This document shows, one piece after another, positions 9,085 to 17,747 of a stretch of 64,000 bases of DNA (the first letter of the stretch is position 1; every line of letters begins with the position of its first letter). This stretch comes from Teredinibacter sp. KSP-S5-2 (GTDB lineage: Bacteria; Pseudomonadota; Gammaproteobacteria; Pseudomonadales; Cellvibrionaceae). The notes beneath the pieces were generated by a model. It searched no databases and was not told where the DNA came from. It saw only the letters and a program-made list of their open reading frames with translations. The DNA lies in NCBI RefSeq assembly GCF_032773895.1, contig NZ_CP120416.1, positions 618,001 through 682,000 on the forward strand, read 5' to 3'. The position numbers and the translations under genes were made by a program.

Positions 9085-9117
9085 CAAAGAAAAAACCACC
9101 GCCTGGTTGGGCGATGG
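9085..9117 (-). terminator. Intrinsic terminator for the Fn3-repeat gene
   Basis: On the minus strand CCATCGCC and GGCGGTGG pair over eight positions with one G:U wobble, and TTTTTTCTTT follows. On the plus strand the same position would be a C-A mismatch, so the element is built for minus-strand transcripts. It is about 70 bp after the stop of the gene at 9186. Confidence 0.8.
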
Positions 9118-9185
9118 CTTTCTGTTATTACTCCCTTTTTGGTCGAGAGCGGGGTCTGAATCGTGTGACTTGCCCAGTTTCTTCC

Positions 9186-10304
9186 CTACATACTGATTTG
9201 TGTTACATAAGGTGTTGAGTAGGCACTGAATTGGTTGTCGGTATCAAACGAGGTGATTAGAAATTCATACTCACCAGCTTCAAGGTTTTGAATAATGTAG
9301 TTACTCATCGTTTGGTCTGTAATTACCACCTCAGTGTATTGCATCTCATCTGTACGGCGATAAAGGATATGGTAGCCGCCAATTTCACTTAGTAGTAGTT
9401 CATCACCGTTTTCCCTTGTGGTTGGGATTGTCCAATCTACCTCTGCGGAAAGCAGTGTTGGTTCTGAAGATCCGTTGCCTCCGCTTGATGAACCGTCATC
9501 ATTTGATGAGCCGTTATCGGCAGTACTATCTCCGCCACCAGTTGTGCCGCCGGTACTGGTATCGTCTCCAGTGCCACCGCTGCTGTCAGTGCTATCGCCA
9601 TTGCCGCTATCTATGACAGTACTTCCTGTTGAGTCCAGGTACACAATCATTGGAGCAGAAAACTCGCTAAATACATCGTCTGTATCGTAAGACGCGATCA
9701 TGAACTCATATTCACCGGTTTGAATTTCCTGAAACAGGTGGCTGGTTGCCGCTCTGTCTGCAACGTTCACTTCGGTGTATTGCATCTCGTCTGTTTTACG
9801 ATACAGAATTTGATAACCTCCAATTTCACTTTGGCTCAGCTGTTGTCCATCGCGTCGTGTTGTTGGGGCCGCCCAGTCAAGTTCCGCTGAAATGATTTGA
9901 ACAGAGCCATCATTACCTCCAGTACTGCCTCCTGTATCAATGTCACCACCAGGGCTTGCGTCACCAAGTTGAGTAACATAAGGCGAGGAGTACGCACTGA
10001 AAATATCATCAGTGTCGAATGAAGCTATCAAAAATTCATACTCTCCAGATTCAATATTATCTATTGATAGTGATGTTTGAGCTTCGTCATAAACCATTAT
10101 TTCGGCGTAGCTTGTTTGGTTGGTTTGGCGAAACAGAACTTGGTATCCACCTATGCTACTTAATGGCAACGCATCCCCATTGACGCGGGTTGTTGGAATC
10201 TCCCACGAGATGGTTGCGGAAAGTGTTTCCTGTGCATTGGCTCCAGATGAAAAAGCTGGAAGGATGAAAGCGATTGGAAGAATGTATTTATTGATAGTTT
10301 TCAT
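9186..10304 (-). CDS. Exported protein with three fibronectin type III-like repeats
   Basis: A 372-aa secreted protein with signal peptide (MKTINKYILPIAFILPAFSS, cleavage near ANA-QE). Three Fn3-like repeats of about 85 aa lie at about 28-112, 137-222 and 280-371. Each has a W-x2-PTTR-x-(N/D)G core, SEIGGY or SSIGGY, YR or FR, and GEYEFxIxSxDTD followed by FSxxSxP. Linkers are low-complexity Gly/Ser/Thr/Asp, the second being the longest (about 227-278). No catalytic domain is visible, so it is probably a surface or adhesive/carbohydrate-associated protein. It is monocistronic, with its own terminator. Confidence 0.75.
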   Translation of the reverse strand: MKTINKYILPIAFILPAFSSGANAQETLSATISWEIPTTRVNGDALPLSSIGGYQVLFRQTNQTSYAEIMVYDEAQTSLSIDNIESGEYEFLIASFDTDDIFSAYSSPYVTQLGDASPGGDIDTGGSTGGNDGSVQIISAELDWAAPTTRRDGQQLSQSEIGGYQILYRKTDEMQYTEVNVADRAATSHLFQEIQTGEYEFMIASYDTDDVFSEFSAPMIVYLDSTGSTVIDSGNGDSTDSSGGTGDDTSTGGTTGGGDSTADNGSSNDDGSSSGGNGSSEPTLLSAEVDWTIPTTRENGDELLLSEIGGYHILYRRTDEMQYTEVVITDQTMSNYIIQNLEAGEYEFLITSFDTDNQFSAYSTPYVTQISM

Positions 10305-10561
10305 TCGGCACCTCGTGAATGATTGTTTACTGCTTTAGTATTAGTTTATTTGTATCAATAAATAATTCTATTGTATTAGGTGACAAAATGTTTTTTGGTT
10401 AAAAAATATGACTTTTTTTGATGTAAGTGTGATCTCTGTATATATTTTGAGCGACAAGGGCGTAAAGCTAGCTTGTGGAGTTTTTTCTGGTTTGGAGTGA
10501 TGTGGCGTCTAAGTATTTTAAGAGGCGGAAATTATTGTAGGTGGGAGGAGATGAAAAACTT
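10305..10561. other. AT-rich spacer, no gene seen
   Basis: This stretch lies upstream of the Fn3-repeat gene and downstream of the helical lipoprotein. It is AT-rich and contains no frame or strong dyad I would support. Promoters for the Fn3 gene should lie near 10305-10400 on the minus strand. Confidence 0.5.
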
Positions 10562-10587
10562 AAAAAGAGTAGAGCGAACCCTACTCT
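10562..10587 (-). terminator. Intrinsic terminator of helical lipoprotein gene
   Basis: On the minus strand AGAGTAG, an 8-nt loop and CTACTCT are followed by TTTTTAAG. It is 18 bp after the stop of the lipoprotein gene. Confidence 0.8.
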
Positions 10588-10604
10588 TCGGCTGTTTTTG
10601 TACC

Positions 10605-10943
10605 TTATTTTAATAAAGCGTTGGCAGTATCTTTTGCATCTTGAACAGTATCTTCAGCTGCTTTTTTTGCGTCTTCTGCAGCTTCGTTGACTTCGTCAAC
10701 CGCGTCCTCAATGGCTTCTTCTGTTGCTTCGGCGACGTCTGAAGCTGTTTGTTCAGCTTGCTTCACTGCATCTTCTACGCTGTCATTAACTGCATCCACA
10801 GCTCTATCAGATTTCTCTTTAACGGCTTCCAGTGTGCTCGTTTCTTCTGTTGCTTTGACAGCATCCTGTTTGTCTGTTTTTTTGTCGCACGCAGCCAATG
10901 TGAGAGAGATTAAAATGGCGAAAAGAATGGTTAAAGCTTTCAT
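10605..10943 (-). CDS. Small lipoprotein with Ala/Glu/Lys-rich helical repeats
   Basis: A 112-aa protein. A lipoprotein signal ends in LTLAAC (Cys at about 19), so it should be lipidated and outer-membrane or periplasmic. The mature part is almost wholly Ala, Asp, Glu, Lys and Val in loose 11-residue periods (DAVNDSVEDAVKQAEQTASD and similar), predicting one long amphipathic helix like Lpp or LEA-type proteins. Its function is unknown; stress or envelope spacing is possible. The gene is monocistronic with its own terminator. Confidence 0.7.
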   Translation of the reverse strand: MKALTILFAILISLTLAACDKKTDKQDAVKATEETSTLEAVKEKSDRAVDAVNDSVEDAVKQAEQTASDVAEATEEAIEDAVDEVNEAAEDAKKAAEDTVQDAKDTANALLK

Positions 10944-10983
10944 GTATAACTCCCAATAGAATGTTATGTTCGTTGTTATTGGA

Positions 10984-11064
10984 AATTAGGATAATGCCTT
11001 CGTGAGACAGCATTAAGTGCCCTAATTGAGTGAGCAACCCCGGCTCACTCGTCTCCACTATAAT
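10984..11064 (+). promoter_or_regulatory. Nested dyad repeats and -10 element upstream of xerD
   Basis: AATTAGG (10984-10990) pairs with CCTAATT (11021-11027), and inside it TAATGC (10992-10997) pairs with GCATTA (11010-11015). Next to these, GAGTGAGC (11028-11035) and GCTCACTC (11043-11050) form a perfect 8-bp dyad. A consensus -10, TATAAT, follows at 11059-11064 with no good -35, so the dyad sits where an activator or repressor would bind. Which protein binds is unknown. Confidence 0.5.
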
Positions 11065-11129
11065 AAGAAACGCCTTTGATTACATCTTATTGGGTCAAAG
11101 TTATTTTTACCTATTCGCAGAGAAGAGTC

Positions 11130-12026
11130 TTGAAAAGCTCAGATAAACAACTGATTGACTACTATTTAGACCGAGTTTGGGCGGAAAAGGGGCTCAGTGA
11201 TAATACTCTAAGCTCATATCGGAGAGATCTTACTTCTTTTGCTGGTTGGCTGGATAAGCAGGGGATCTCTCTTAAGTCGGCTGATCAGGTTATTATCCAA
11301 CAGCATCTGGCATTCCGGATGGGGGAAAAGCTAAGCGCAAGATCTACTTCCAGATTTTTATCTTGCCTGCGTGGCTTTTATCGGTTTTTGGTTCGAGAAG
11401 GCAGTATGCAAGCCGCACCTACTGAACATATAGAAAACCCGAAGCTTGGGCGCTCTCTCCCCAAAACCTTGTCTGAGTACGACGTTGAAAGCTTGCTTGA
11501 GGCTCCGGATGTGGAAGATCCAGTTGGCTGCCGGGACCGGGCAATGCTTGAGCTCCTCTATGCCAGTGGTTTGCGCGTATCAGAATTAGTCAATTTGACT
11601 TTGGATCAAATCAATACTCGTCAGGGGGTTGTGAGGGTGGTTGGTAAAGGGAGTAAAGAGCGCTTGGTTCCAATGGGCTACGAGGCGTTAACCTGGTTGC
11701 AACGCTATCTGTCCAGTGCGCGGGGGGATATCCTCAATAATGCGATTAGTGATGTGGTTTTCCCCAGTATTCGGGCTCGGGCTATGACTCGTCAAACCTT
11801 TTGGCACAGGATAAAGCATTGGGCCAATGTAGCAGGAATTAACAAGTCATTGTCTCCCCATACTCTGCGTCACGCCTTTGCCACCCATCTGCTCAGTCAT
11901 GGTGCTGATATTCGCTCTGTACAGCTACTTTTGGGGCATAGCGACCTGTCTACTACGCAGATATACACTCATGTAGCGACTGAACGTTTGAAAAATCTGC
12001 ACGCCGAGCATCATCCTCGTGGCTAA
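11130..12026 (+). CDS. xerD: Site-specific tyrosine recombinase XerD
   Basis: XerD acts with XerC at dif to resolve chromosome dimers at the septum, under FtsK control. The catalytic set is present: Arg in ASGLRVSEL (about R149), Lys in GKGSKERLVP, HTLRHAFATHLL (His and Arg), His in LLGHSDLSTTQ and Tyr in IYTHV. The start was set at TTG 11130, behind AGAGAAGAG, giving 298 aa, the same length as E. coli XerD. The frame extends further upstream without a better start. dsbC follows, as in Pseudomonas. Confidence 0.94.
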   Translation: MKSSDKQLIDYYLDRVWAEKGLSDNTLSSYRRDLTSFAGWLDKQGISLKSADQVIIQQHLAFRMGEKLSARSTSRFLSCLRGFYRFLVREGSMQAAPTEHIENPKLGRSLPKTLSEYDVESLLEAPDVEDPVGCRDRAMLELLYASGLRVSELVNLTLDQINTRQGVVRVVGKGSKERLVPMGYEALTWLQRYLSSARGDILNNAISDVVFPSIRARAMTRQTFWHRIKHWANVAGINKSLSPHTLRHAFATHLLSHGADIRSVQLLLGHSDLSTTQIYTHVATERLKNLHAEHHPRG

Positions 12027-12144
12027 TTGAGACATCTTTCTATATTTTTTCCTTTTTTTAGAGTGTGGAACCTGGCGGCTCTCTGGTAGTCTATCCCATT
12101 AACTTGTCTAGGCTGTTGGTCTGAAAGGGCCGTTTGAGGATGCT

Positions 12145-13032
12145 ATGAAGATTTTTCTAAATAAAACAATAATGATGATACTCGCGGCGGTTGTCGCTTT
12201 AGGTCTACAGGCGTGTAAGAAAGATGCCCAGGCTGCTGAAAAAGATGCTGTTTCCAAGACAAATGAAGTCATTGAGGAAACTCAGGTTAAGTCGGCGGCT
12301 GCACAATCTGAAGAAGTTGAAGTTGTCAAAAATGCCGATATTGACCCAAATAGTAAAGAAGGCCAAATTCTGGCTCGCTTGAATAAAGTGCGACCAGATC
12401 TTGAATTCACCGATATTGAACCCTCTCCTGCACCCGGAATATACCAAGGGGTGGTGAATGGTGAAGGTATTATTTATGTTACTGAAACGGCTGATTTCTT
12501 CTTTCCTGGCGATATGATTCAGGTAACCGACTCCGGTTTGGTTAATGTAAGTGATGATAAGCGTCGTGAGATCCAGAGTCGCTTTAATGGTACTCGTAAA
12601 GACATGATGGCCGAGGTGAGCCGCGATGAAATGATCATCTTTTCACCTAAAGGTGAGGTAAAAGCCAGTATTGCGGTCTTTACCGATGTGGATTGTGGCT
12701 ACTGTCAAAAACTACACAACGAAGTCCCTCAGCTCAATGAAATGGGAATCGAAGTGAAATACCTGGCTTACCCAAGAGCAGGTATTGGTTCTCCATCCTA
12801 CAAAAAAGTGGTTTCGGCCTGGTGTGCGAAGGATAAGCAAGATTCTCTGACCAAATTGAAGCGTCGTGAGTCTATCCCGGAAAACCTTTGTGCTGATAAC
12901 CCTGTTGCTAAGCAGTTTAATTTGGGTCGGAAAGCTGGTGTGACTGGTACCCCTGCACTGGTATTGGAAAGTGGTGAATTGGTGCCAGGTTATATGCCTG
13001 CTCCCCAGTTAGCCAAACGATTAGGCCTCTAA
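12145..13032 (+). CDS. dsbC: Thiol:disulfide interchange protein DsbC, probable lipoprotein
   Basis: DsbC isomerises wrong disulfides in the periplasm and is kept reduced by DsbD. The thioredoxin-fold domain has the redox motif CGYC (DVDCGYCQKLH, about 182-192), the cis-Pro region GVTGTPALVLESG (about 270-282) and the structural Cys pair (SAWCAKD, ENLCADN). The dimerisation domain is at about 75-140. At 295 aa it is about 60 aa longer than E. coli DsbC, because of a charged Glu/Lys/Val linker after the signal. That signal ends LGLQAC, a likely lipobox, so it may be membrane-tethered. A terminator follows. Confidence 0.92.
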   Translation: MKIFLNKTIMMILAAVVALGLQACKKDAQAAEKDAVSKTNEVIEETQVKSAAAQSEEVEVVKNADIDPNSKEGQILARLNKVRPDLEFTDIEPSPAPGIYQGVVNGEGIIYVTETADFFFPGDMIQVTDSGLVNVSDDKRREIQSRFNGTRKDMMAEVSRDEMIIFSPKGEVKASIAVFTDVDCGYCQKLHNEVPQLNEMGIEVKYLAYPRAGIGSPSYKKVVSAWCAKDKQDSLTKLKRRESIPENLCADNPVAKQFNLGRKAGVTGTPALVLESGELVPGYMPAPQLAKRLGL

Positions 13033-13041
13033 TGTATTAAG

Positions 13042-13078
13042 TCGCCGAAGATCCTGCCAGATTTTCGGCGATTTTCTT
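13042..13078 (+). terminator. Intrinsic terminator after dsbC
   Basis: TCGCCGAA (13042-13049) and TTCGGCGA (13064-13071) form an 8-bp stem followed by TTTTCTT. It is 9 bp after the dsbC stop and separates dsbC from hom. Confidence 0.85.
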
Positions 13079-13207
13079 AATCTACCCCCCTAAAATCACG
13101 CTATTCTGTCGTGCCACATTGACAGCGTAATGCCGCATCAGTAATGTTGCACTTCCTTTTCTGGAGCTATCCAGAGCGCTCAATCTCTTGTATCTGAGGA
13201 GTCTCTT

Positions 13208-14515
13208 TTGAAACCGGTCAATGTCGGAATTTGTGGTCTTGGCACCGTTGGCGGTGGTGTGTTTAACGTTATTAACCGAAACCAAATTGATATCAATGCC
13301 CGTGCCGGGCGTGACATCCAAATTACCCATGTGGGTGCACGGCGGGATAACCCAAACTGCGACACATCCGGGATAAAAGTGAGTCGCGATATCTTTGCTG
13401 TGGCTGAAGACCCTGACATTGACATACTGGTAGAAACCATTGGTGGCACAACGGTTGCGAAAGATCTTGTTCTCAAGGCGATTGCCAATGGTAAGCATGT
13501 GGTAACAGCAAATAAGGCACTTATTGCTGAGTTTGGTAACGAGTTATTCTCCGAAGCGGACAAGCAAGGCGTGACCATCTCTTTCGAAGCAGCTGTTGCT
13601 GGTGGAATTCCCATTATCCGTGCGTTGAAAGAAGGTTTGGCGGCAAACAAAATTCAGTGGTTGGCGGGTATCATTAATGGTACCGGCAACTTCATTCTTA
13701 CCGAAATGCGCGATAAACAGCGTGAATTTGCTGATGTACTGAAAGAAGCTCAAGAACTGGGGTATGCAGAGGCAGACCCAACATTCGATGTGGAGGGGAT
13801 AGATGCTGCCCATAAGCTGGTTATTTTATCTTCCATTGCTTTCGGTATGCCGCTTCAGTTCACTAAAGTGTTTGCTGAAGGTATAAGCAAAATTGAACCA
13901 GTGGATGTGTCTTATGCACTCGAATTAGGTTATCAAATTAAGCATTTGGGTATTACCCGTCGCAGACCCAACAATGGTATTGAGCTCAGAGTTCATCCAA
14001 CCTTAATACCCAAGTCACGAATTATTGCCAATGTTGATGGCGTGATGAATGCCGTATTGGTAAAAGGGGATGCTGTCGGCCCGACACTCTACTACGGTGC
14101 TGGAGCGGGCTCTGAGCCAACGGCGTCAGCGGTGATATCGGATGTGGTATCGGTAAGTCGAAATGTGGCTGTAGCTGAATCCAACTCCGTACCTGCATTG
14201 GGATTCTCGTCGGCGAATTTGTGTGACTATGATGTGCTTCCGATCGAAGAAACAGAGACTGCGTACTACATGCGTATATCGGCCTTGGATAAGCCTGGGG
14301 TTCTATCCAAAGTCTGCCAGATACTTAGCGATGCAGGTATCAGCATTGAGGCCTTGATTCAAAAAGAACCGCTTGAAGGCCAAGACCATGTGCCGGTCAT
14401 TCTGTTAACCAATCGGGTTATTGAAAAACAAATTAATGCTGCGATCGAAAAAATTGAAGCCTTGGGCTCAGTTCAAGACAAAGTCGTTCGCATCCGTGTT
14501 GAATCTTTAGGGTAA
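13208..14515 (+). CDS. hom: Homoserine dehydrogenase
   Basis: Reduces aspartate semialdehyde to homoserine, the branch point to threonine and methionine. The 435-aa enzyme is the monofunctional type: N-terminal Rossmann NAD(P) site (VGICGLGTVGGGV, about 5-17), catalytic domain (GTGNFILTEM, about 159-168; EADPTFDVEGIDAAHKL, about 192-208) and a C-terminal ACT domain (MRISALDKPGVLSKVCQILS) for feedback by threonine. The start is TTG at 13208, with TGAGGAGTC just upstream. thrC follows after a hairpin spacer, so the two form one operon. Confidence 0.96.
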   Translation: MKPVNVGICGLGTVGGGVFNVINRNQIDINARAGRDIQITHVGARRDNPNCDTSGIKVSRDIFAVAEDPDIDILVETIGGTTVAKDLVLKAIANGKHVVTANKALIAEFGNELFSEADKQGVTISFEAAVAGGIPIIRALKEGLAANKIQWLAGIINGTGNFILTEMRDKQREFADVLKEAQELGYAEADPTFDVEGIDAAHKLVILSSIAFGMPLQFTKVFAEGISKIEPVDVSYALELGYQIKHLGITRRRPNNGIELRVHPTLIPKSRIIANVDGVMNAVLVKGDAVGPTLYYGAGAGSEPTASAVISDVVSVSRNVAVAESNSVPALGFSSANLCDYDVLPIEETETAYYMRISALDKPGVLSKVCQILSDAGISIEALIQKEPLEGQDHVPVILLTNRVIEKQINAAIEKIEALGSVQDKVVRIRVESLG

Positions 14516-14524
14516 TTGTTACCT

Positions 14525-14542
14525 CTGCGCCAAAAGGCGCAG
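14525..14542 (+). other. Intercistronic hairpin between hom and thrC
   Basis: CTGCGCC, an AAAA loop and GGCGCAG form a perfect 7-bp GC-rich hairpin, 9 bp after the hom stop. No T-tract follows, so it should not terminate fully. It could set the ratio of Hom to ThrC or protect the hom message. Confidence 0.7.
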
Positions 14543-14564
14543 CTACTAGTGAGTGAGAATAGCT

Positions 14565-15962
14565 GTGAAATATATCAGTACCCGTGGAGAAGCACCTTCA
14601 CTGAGTTTTGAGGATGTCGTATTAACAGGTCTGGCAAGTGACGGTGGTCTCTATGTGCCGGAAACCCTACCAAAGTTTTCCAAGGAAGAAATTGCCTCTT
14701 GGGCTGGGTTGGAGTATCGCGAGCTTGCTCTGAAGATTATGACCCCGTTTGTTGCTAACGAGATTCCTGAAGCAGATTTAAAAAACCTGATTGATAAATC
14801 CTACGATAGCTTCCGTCATGAAGCGATTGCGCCGCTAGTACAAACTGGTCACAACGAGTGGATATTGGAATTGTTCCAAGGGCCGACCTTAGCGTTTAAA
14901 GACTTTGCTCTGCAGTTTTTAGGGCACTTGCTGGATTACGTATTGAAAAAGCGTGATCAAAAAGTTGTCATCATGGGCGCAACTTCTGGCGATACAGGAT
15001 CAGCGGCGATTGAAGGTTGTCGCGATTGTGAAAATGTCGATATTTTTATTTTGCACCCGTACCAACGAGTGTCGGAAGTGCAGCGTCGACAAATGACCAC
15101 CGTGATCGAAAAGAACGTTCACAACATTGCATTGGAAGGTAATTTTGACGATTGCCAAAATATGGTGAAAGCCAGCTTTGCCGATCAGTCATTTCTGCCT
15201 GAAGGTCGACAGCTTGTTGCAGTAAACTCCATTAACTGGGCCCGAATTATGGCTCAGATCGTTTACTATTTTTATGCTGGTTTGGCGCTTGGTGCGCCGC
15301 ATCGTGCAATTTCTTTCTCCGTGCCTACTGGAAACTTTGGTGATATTTTTGCCGGCTACTTAGCTAATCAAATGGGTCTTCCGATTGAGCAGCTGGTAAT
15401 AGCAACCAACAGCAATGACATTTTGCATCGTTGTATCAGCGACAACGATCACAGTAAAAAGCCGTTGATTCATTCGTTGTCGCCAAGTATGGACATTATG
15501 GTGTCCAGTAACTTCGAGCGTATGCTGTTCGATTTATACGGTCGTGATGGTGCACAAATCAAAAAACTGATGGAAGATTTTAAATCTGGCAGCATGGTAC
15601 TAAGCGACGAAGCGCTGGAAAAAGCCCGCGAATTATTCTCCAGTTATCGTTTGGATGACAACGAAACTATCGATGTTATTCGCGAAGTGTTTGAGAAAAC
15701 AGAATACTTACTGGATCCGCATACGGCTATTGGTGTGCAGGCTGCTCGTGAAACCCGACGGTCATCGGAAACGCCAATGGTGTGCTTGTCTACAGCACAT
15801 CCAGCCAAATTCCCGGAAGCAGTAAAACAGGCAGGGCAAACAGAAGATCCGGCGTTACCACATCATATGTCCGATTTGTTTGAGCGGGAAGAAGCCTACG
15901 AAGTGATTGCCAATGACATGGAAAAAGTGCACGGCTTTATAAAAAGTAACATCAACGCATAA
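14565..15962 (+). CDS. thrC: Threonine synthase
   Basis: Converts O-phosphohomoserine to threonine with pyridoxal phosphate. The 465-aa protein starts MKYISTRGEAPSLSFEDV, typical of the long class. The PLP lysine is in GPTLAFKDFALQFLG (about 104-118), and the phosphate loop GATSGDTGSAA follows. The GTG at 14565 fits the family start and has GAGTGAG about 8 nt upstream; an earlier in-frame GTG at 14553 is possible. It is the second gene of the hom operon, with recJ 40 bp later. Confidence 0.96.
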   Translation: MKYISTRGEAPSLSFEDVVLTGLASDGGLYVPETLPKFSKEEIASWAGLEYRELALKIMTPFVANEIPEADLKNLIDKSYDSFRHEAIAPLVQTGHNEWILELFQGPTLAFKDFALQFLGHLLDYVLKKRDQKVVIMGATSGDTGSAAIEGCRDCENVDIFILHPYQRVSEVQRRQMTTVIEKNVHNIALEGNFDDCQNMVKASFADQSFLPEGRQLVAVNSINWARIMAQIVYYFYAGLALGAPHRAISFSVPTGNFGDIFAGYLANQMGLPIEQLVIATNSNDILHRCISDNDHSKKPLIHSLSPSMDIMVSSNFERMLFDLYGRDGAQIKKLMEDFKSGSMVLSDEALEKARELFSSYRLDDNETIDVIREVFEKTEYLLDPHTAIGVQAARETRRSSETPMVCLSTAHPAKFPEAVKQAGQTEDPALPHHMSDLFEREEAYEVIANDMEKVHGFIKSNINA

Positions 15963-16002
15963 TCCTATGTTCACAGGGACGTGAGCCAAGAATAAACCTG
16001 CA

Positions 16003-17736
16003 ATGGAAAAACATGTTATCCGACGTTCACCTTTGGTTGAGGTGGACACGTCTTTAAAACAACTTCATCCTCTTCTACAAAGAATTTATTCTCATCGTGG
16101 TATTTCTTCTTATCAGGAAATTGATTACCGCTTTACTAATCTCCTTCGACCTGATTCGTTAAAAGGTCTGGACACTGCCTTAACGCTTTTAACTGCTTCC
16201 CTGCAAACAAATCAGCGTATATGCATCATCGGCGACTTTGATGCCGACGGCGCGACAAGTACGGCATTAGCCGTAAAAGCGTTAACGGAATTTGGTGCGG
16301 AGAATGTGAGTTACATTGTACCTAACCGTTTTGAGTATGGTTACGGGCTTACTCCCGAAATCGTTGACCTTGCGGCAGAGAATAAACCGGATCTGATAAT
16401 TACCGTAGACAACGGTATTTCCAGTATTCAGGGTGTTGAGCGTGCAAACGCTTTTGGCATTAAGGTTTTGGTCACCGACCATCATCTTCCAGGTAATGTA
16501 TTGCCGAAGGCTGAAGCGATTGTTAATCCCAATCAGCCGGAGTGCCCGTTTCCCAGTAAAAACCTTGCCGGTGTAGGCGTTATCTTTTATTTGATGAGTG
16601 CGTTAAGAACGCATCTGCAGAAACTCAACTGGTTTGAACAAAAAAATATTTCGCTTCCCAATATGGCTGCCTTTCTGGATTTAGTGGCTTTGGGTACAGT
16701 TGCCGATGTCGTACCTCTGGATCAGAACAATCGTATTTTGGTCGATCAGGGCTTGCAACGTATTCGAGTTGGTCGTGTCCGGCCGGGCATACTCGCACTT
16801 ATCGAAATCGCCAATCGATCCATCACACAACTCACTTCCACCGACTTGGGGTTTGCTCTGGGGCCACGGCTAAATGCGGCTGGCCGACTGGATGATATGT
16901 CAATTGGAATACAATGTTTGCTTGCGGACTCTCCACACCAAGCTCAAGTATTGGCCAGAGAACTGGATAACTTAAATCAGGAACGAAAATCGATTGAAAG
17001 CTCGATGAAAGTCGAAGCGATGAGTTACTTGCAGGCATTAAATCTCAATGAGGAAGCTCTGCCAGCAGGCGTATGTGTATATAAAGAAGACTGGCATCAG
17101 GGCGTCATTGGTATTTTGGCATCACGCATCAAGGATAAAATTCATCGACCAACGATCGTATTTGCTCAATCTGATAATGGTGAAATTAAAGGTTCAGCCA
17201 GATCTGTTGAAGGTATCCATATTCGAGATGTTTTGGATGAGGTCGCGACAACGCATCCTGACTTGATCAAAAAATTTGGCGGTCATGCAATGGCGGCTGG
17301 TCTGACAATACAGGAAGATTTATATGAGCTGTTTTGTCAGGCGTTCGATAAAGTCGTGGATAAACATGCAGCGGATGATCAGCTGGCGGAAAAAATCTAC
17401 ACTGATGGTGGTTTGTCTGAACAGGATATTAGCTTATCAACTGCGGAGATGATTGAGAAAGCAGGCCCCTGGGGACAGCATTTTCCTATGCCATTATTTG
17501 ATGGGGAATTTTATATTGTCAGTGTACGTGTGTTGGCCAATAAGCATTTGAAAATGATTGTGGCTGAAAATGAATTTTCAGCGCATACCTTTGATGCGAT
17601 ATGGTTCAATACCGATATTGCAGAGTTTGGGCAGTGCGAGAATAAAAAAATGCATTTCGTTTATTCGATTAATGTGAATGAGTTTCGTGGTGTGAAAAGT
17701 GTTCAGCTTATGATTGAACATGCAAAATATTGTTGA
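16003..17736 (+). CDS. recJ: Single-strand DNA-specific 5'-3' exonuclease RecJ
   Basis: RecJ degrades single-stranded DNA in RecF-pathway repair and mismatch repair. The 577-aa length equals that of E. coli RecJ. DHH-family motifs are intact: GDFDADGATS (about 77-86), TVDNGISS (about 134-141), TDHHLPG (about 157-163) and LGTVADVVPLD. The DHHA1 domain has KFGGHAMAAGLTI (about 422-434). The ATG at 16003 lacks a strong ribosome site. It lies in the same run as hom-thrC and is followed 11 bp later by an exported unknown protein. Confidence 0.96.
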   Translation: MEKHVIRRSPLVEVDTSLKQLHPLLQRIYSHRGISSYQEIDYRFTNLLRPDSLKGLDTALTLLTASLQTNQRICIIGDFDADGATSTALAVKALTEFGAENVSYIVPNRFEYGYGLTPEIVDLAAENKPDLIITVDNGISSIQGVERANAFGIKVLVTDHHLPGNVLPKAEAIVNPNQPECPFPSKNLAGVGVIFYLMSALRTHLQKLNWFEQKNISLPNMAAFLDLVALGTVADVVPLDQNNRILVDQGLQRIRVGRVRPGILALIEIANRSITQLTSTDLGFALGPRLNAAGRLDDMSIGIQCLLADSPHQAQVLARELDNLNQERKSIESSMKVEAMSYLQALNLNEEALPAGVCVYKEDWHQGVIGILASRIKDKIHRPTIVFAQSDNGEIKGSARSVEGIHIRDVLDEVATTHPDLIKKFGGHAMAAGLTIQEDLYELFCQAFDKVVDKHAADDQLAEKIYTDGGLSEQDISLSTAEMIEKAGPWGQHFPMPLFDGEFYIVSVRVLANKHLKMIVAENEFSAHTFDAIWFNTDIAEFGQCENKKMHFVYSINVNEFRGVKSVQLMIEHAKYC

Positions 17737-17747
17737 TAGGTAAATCC

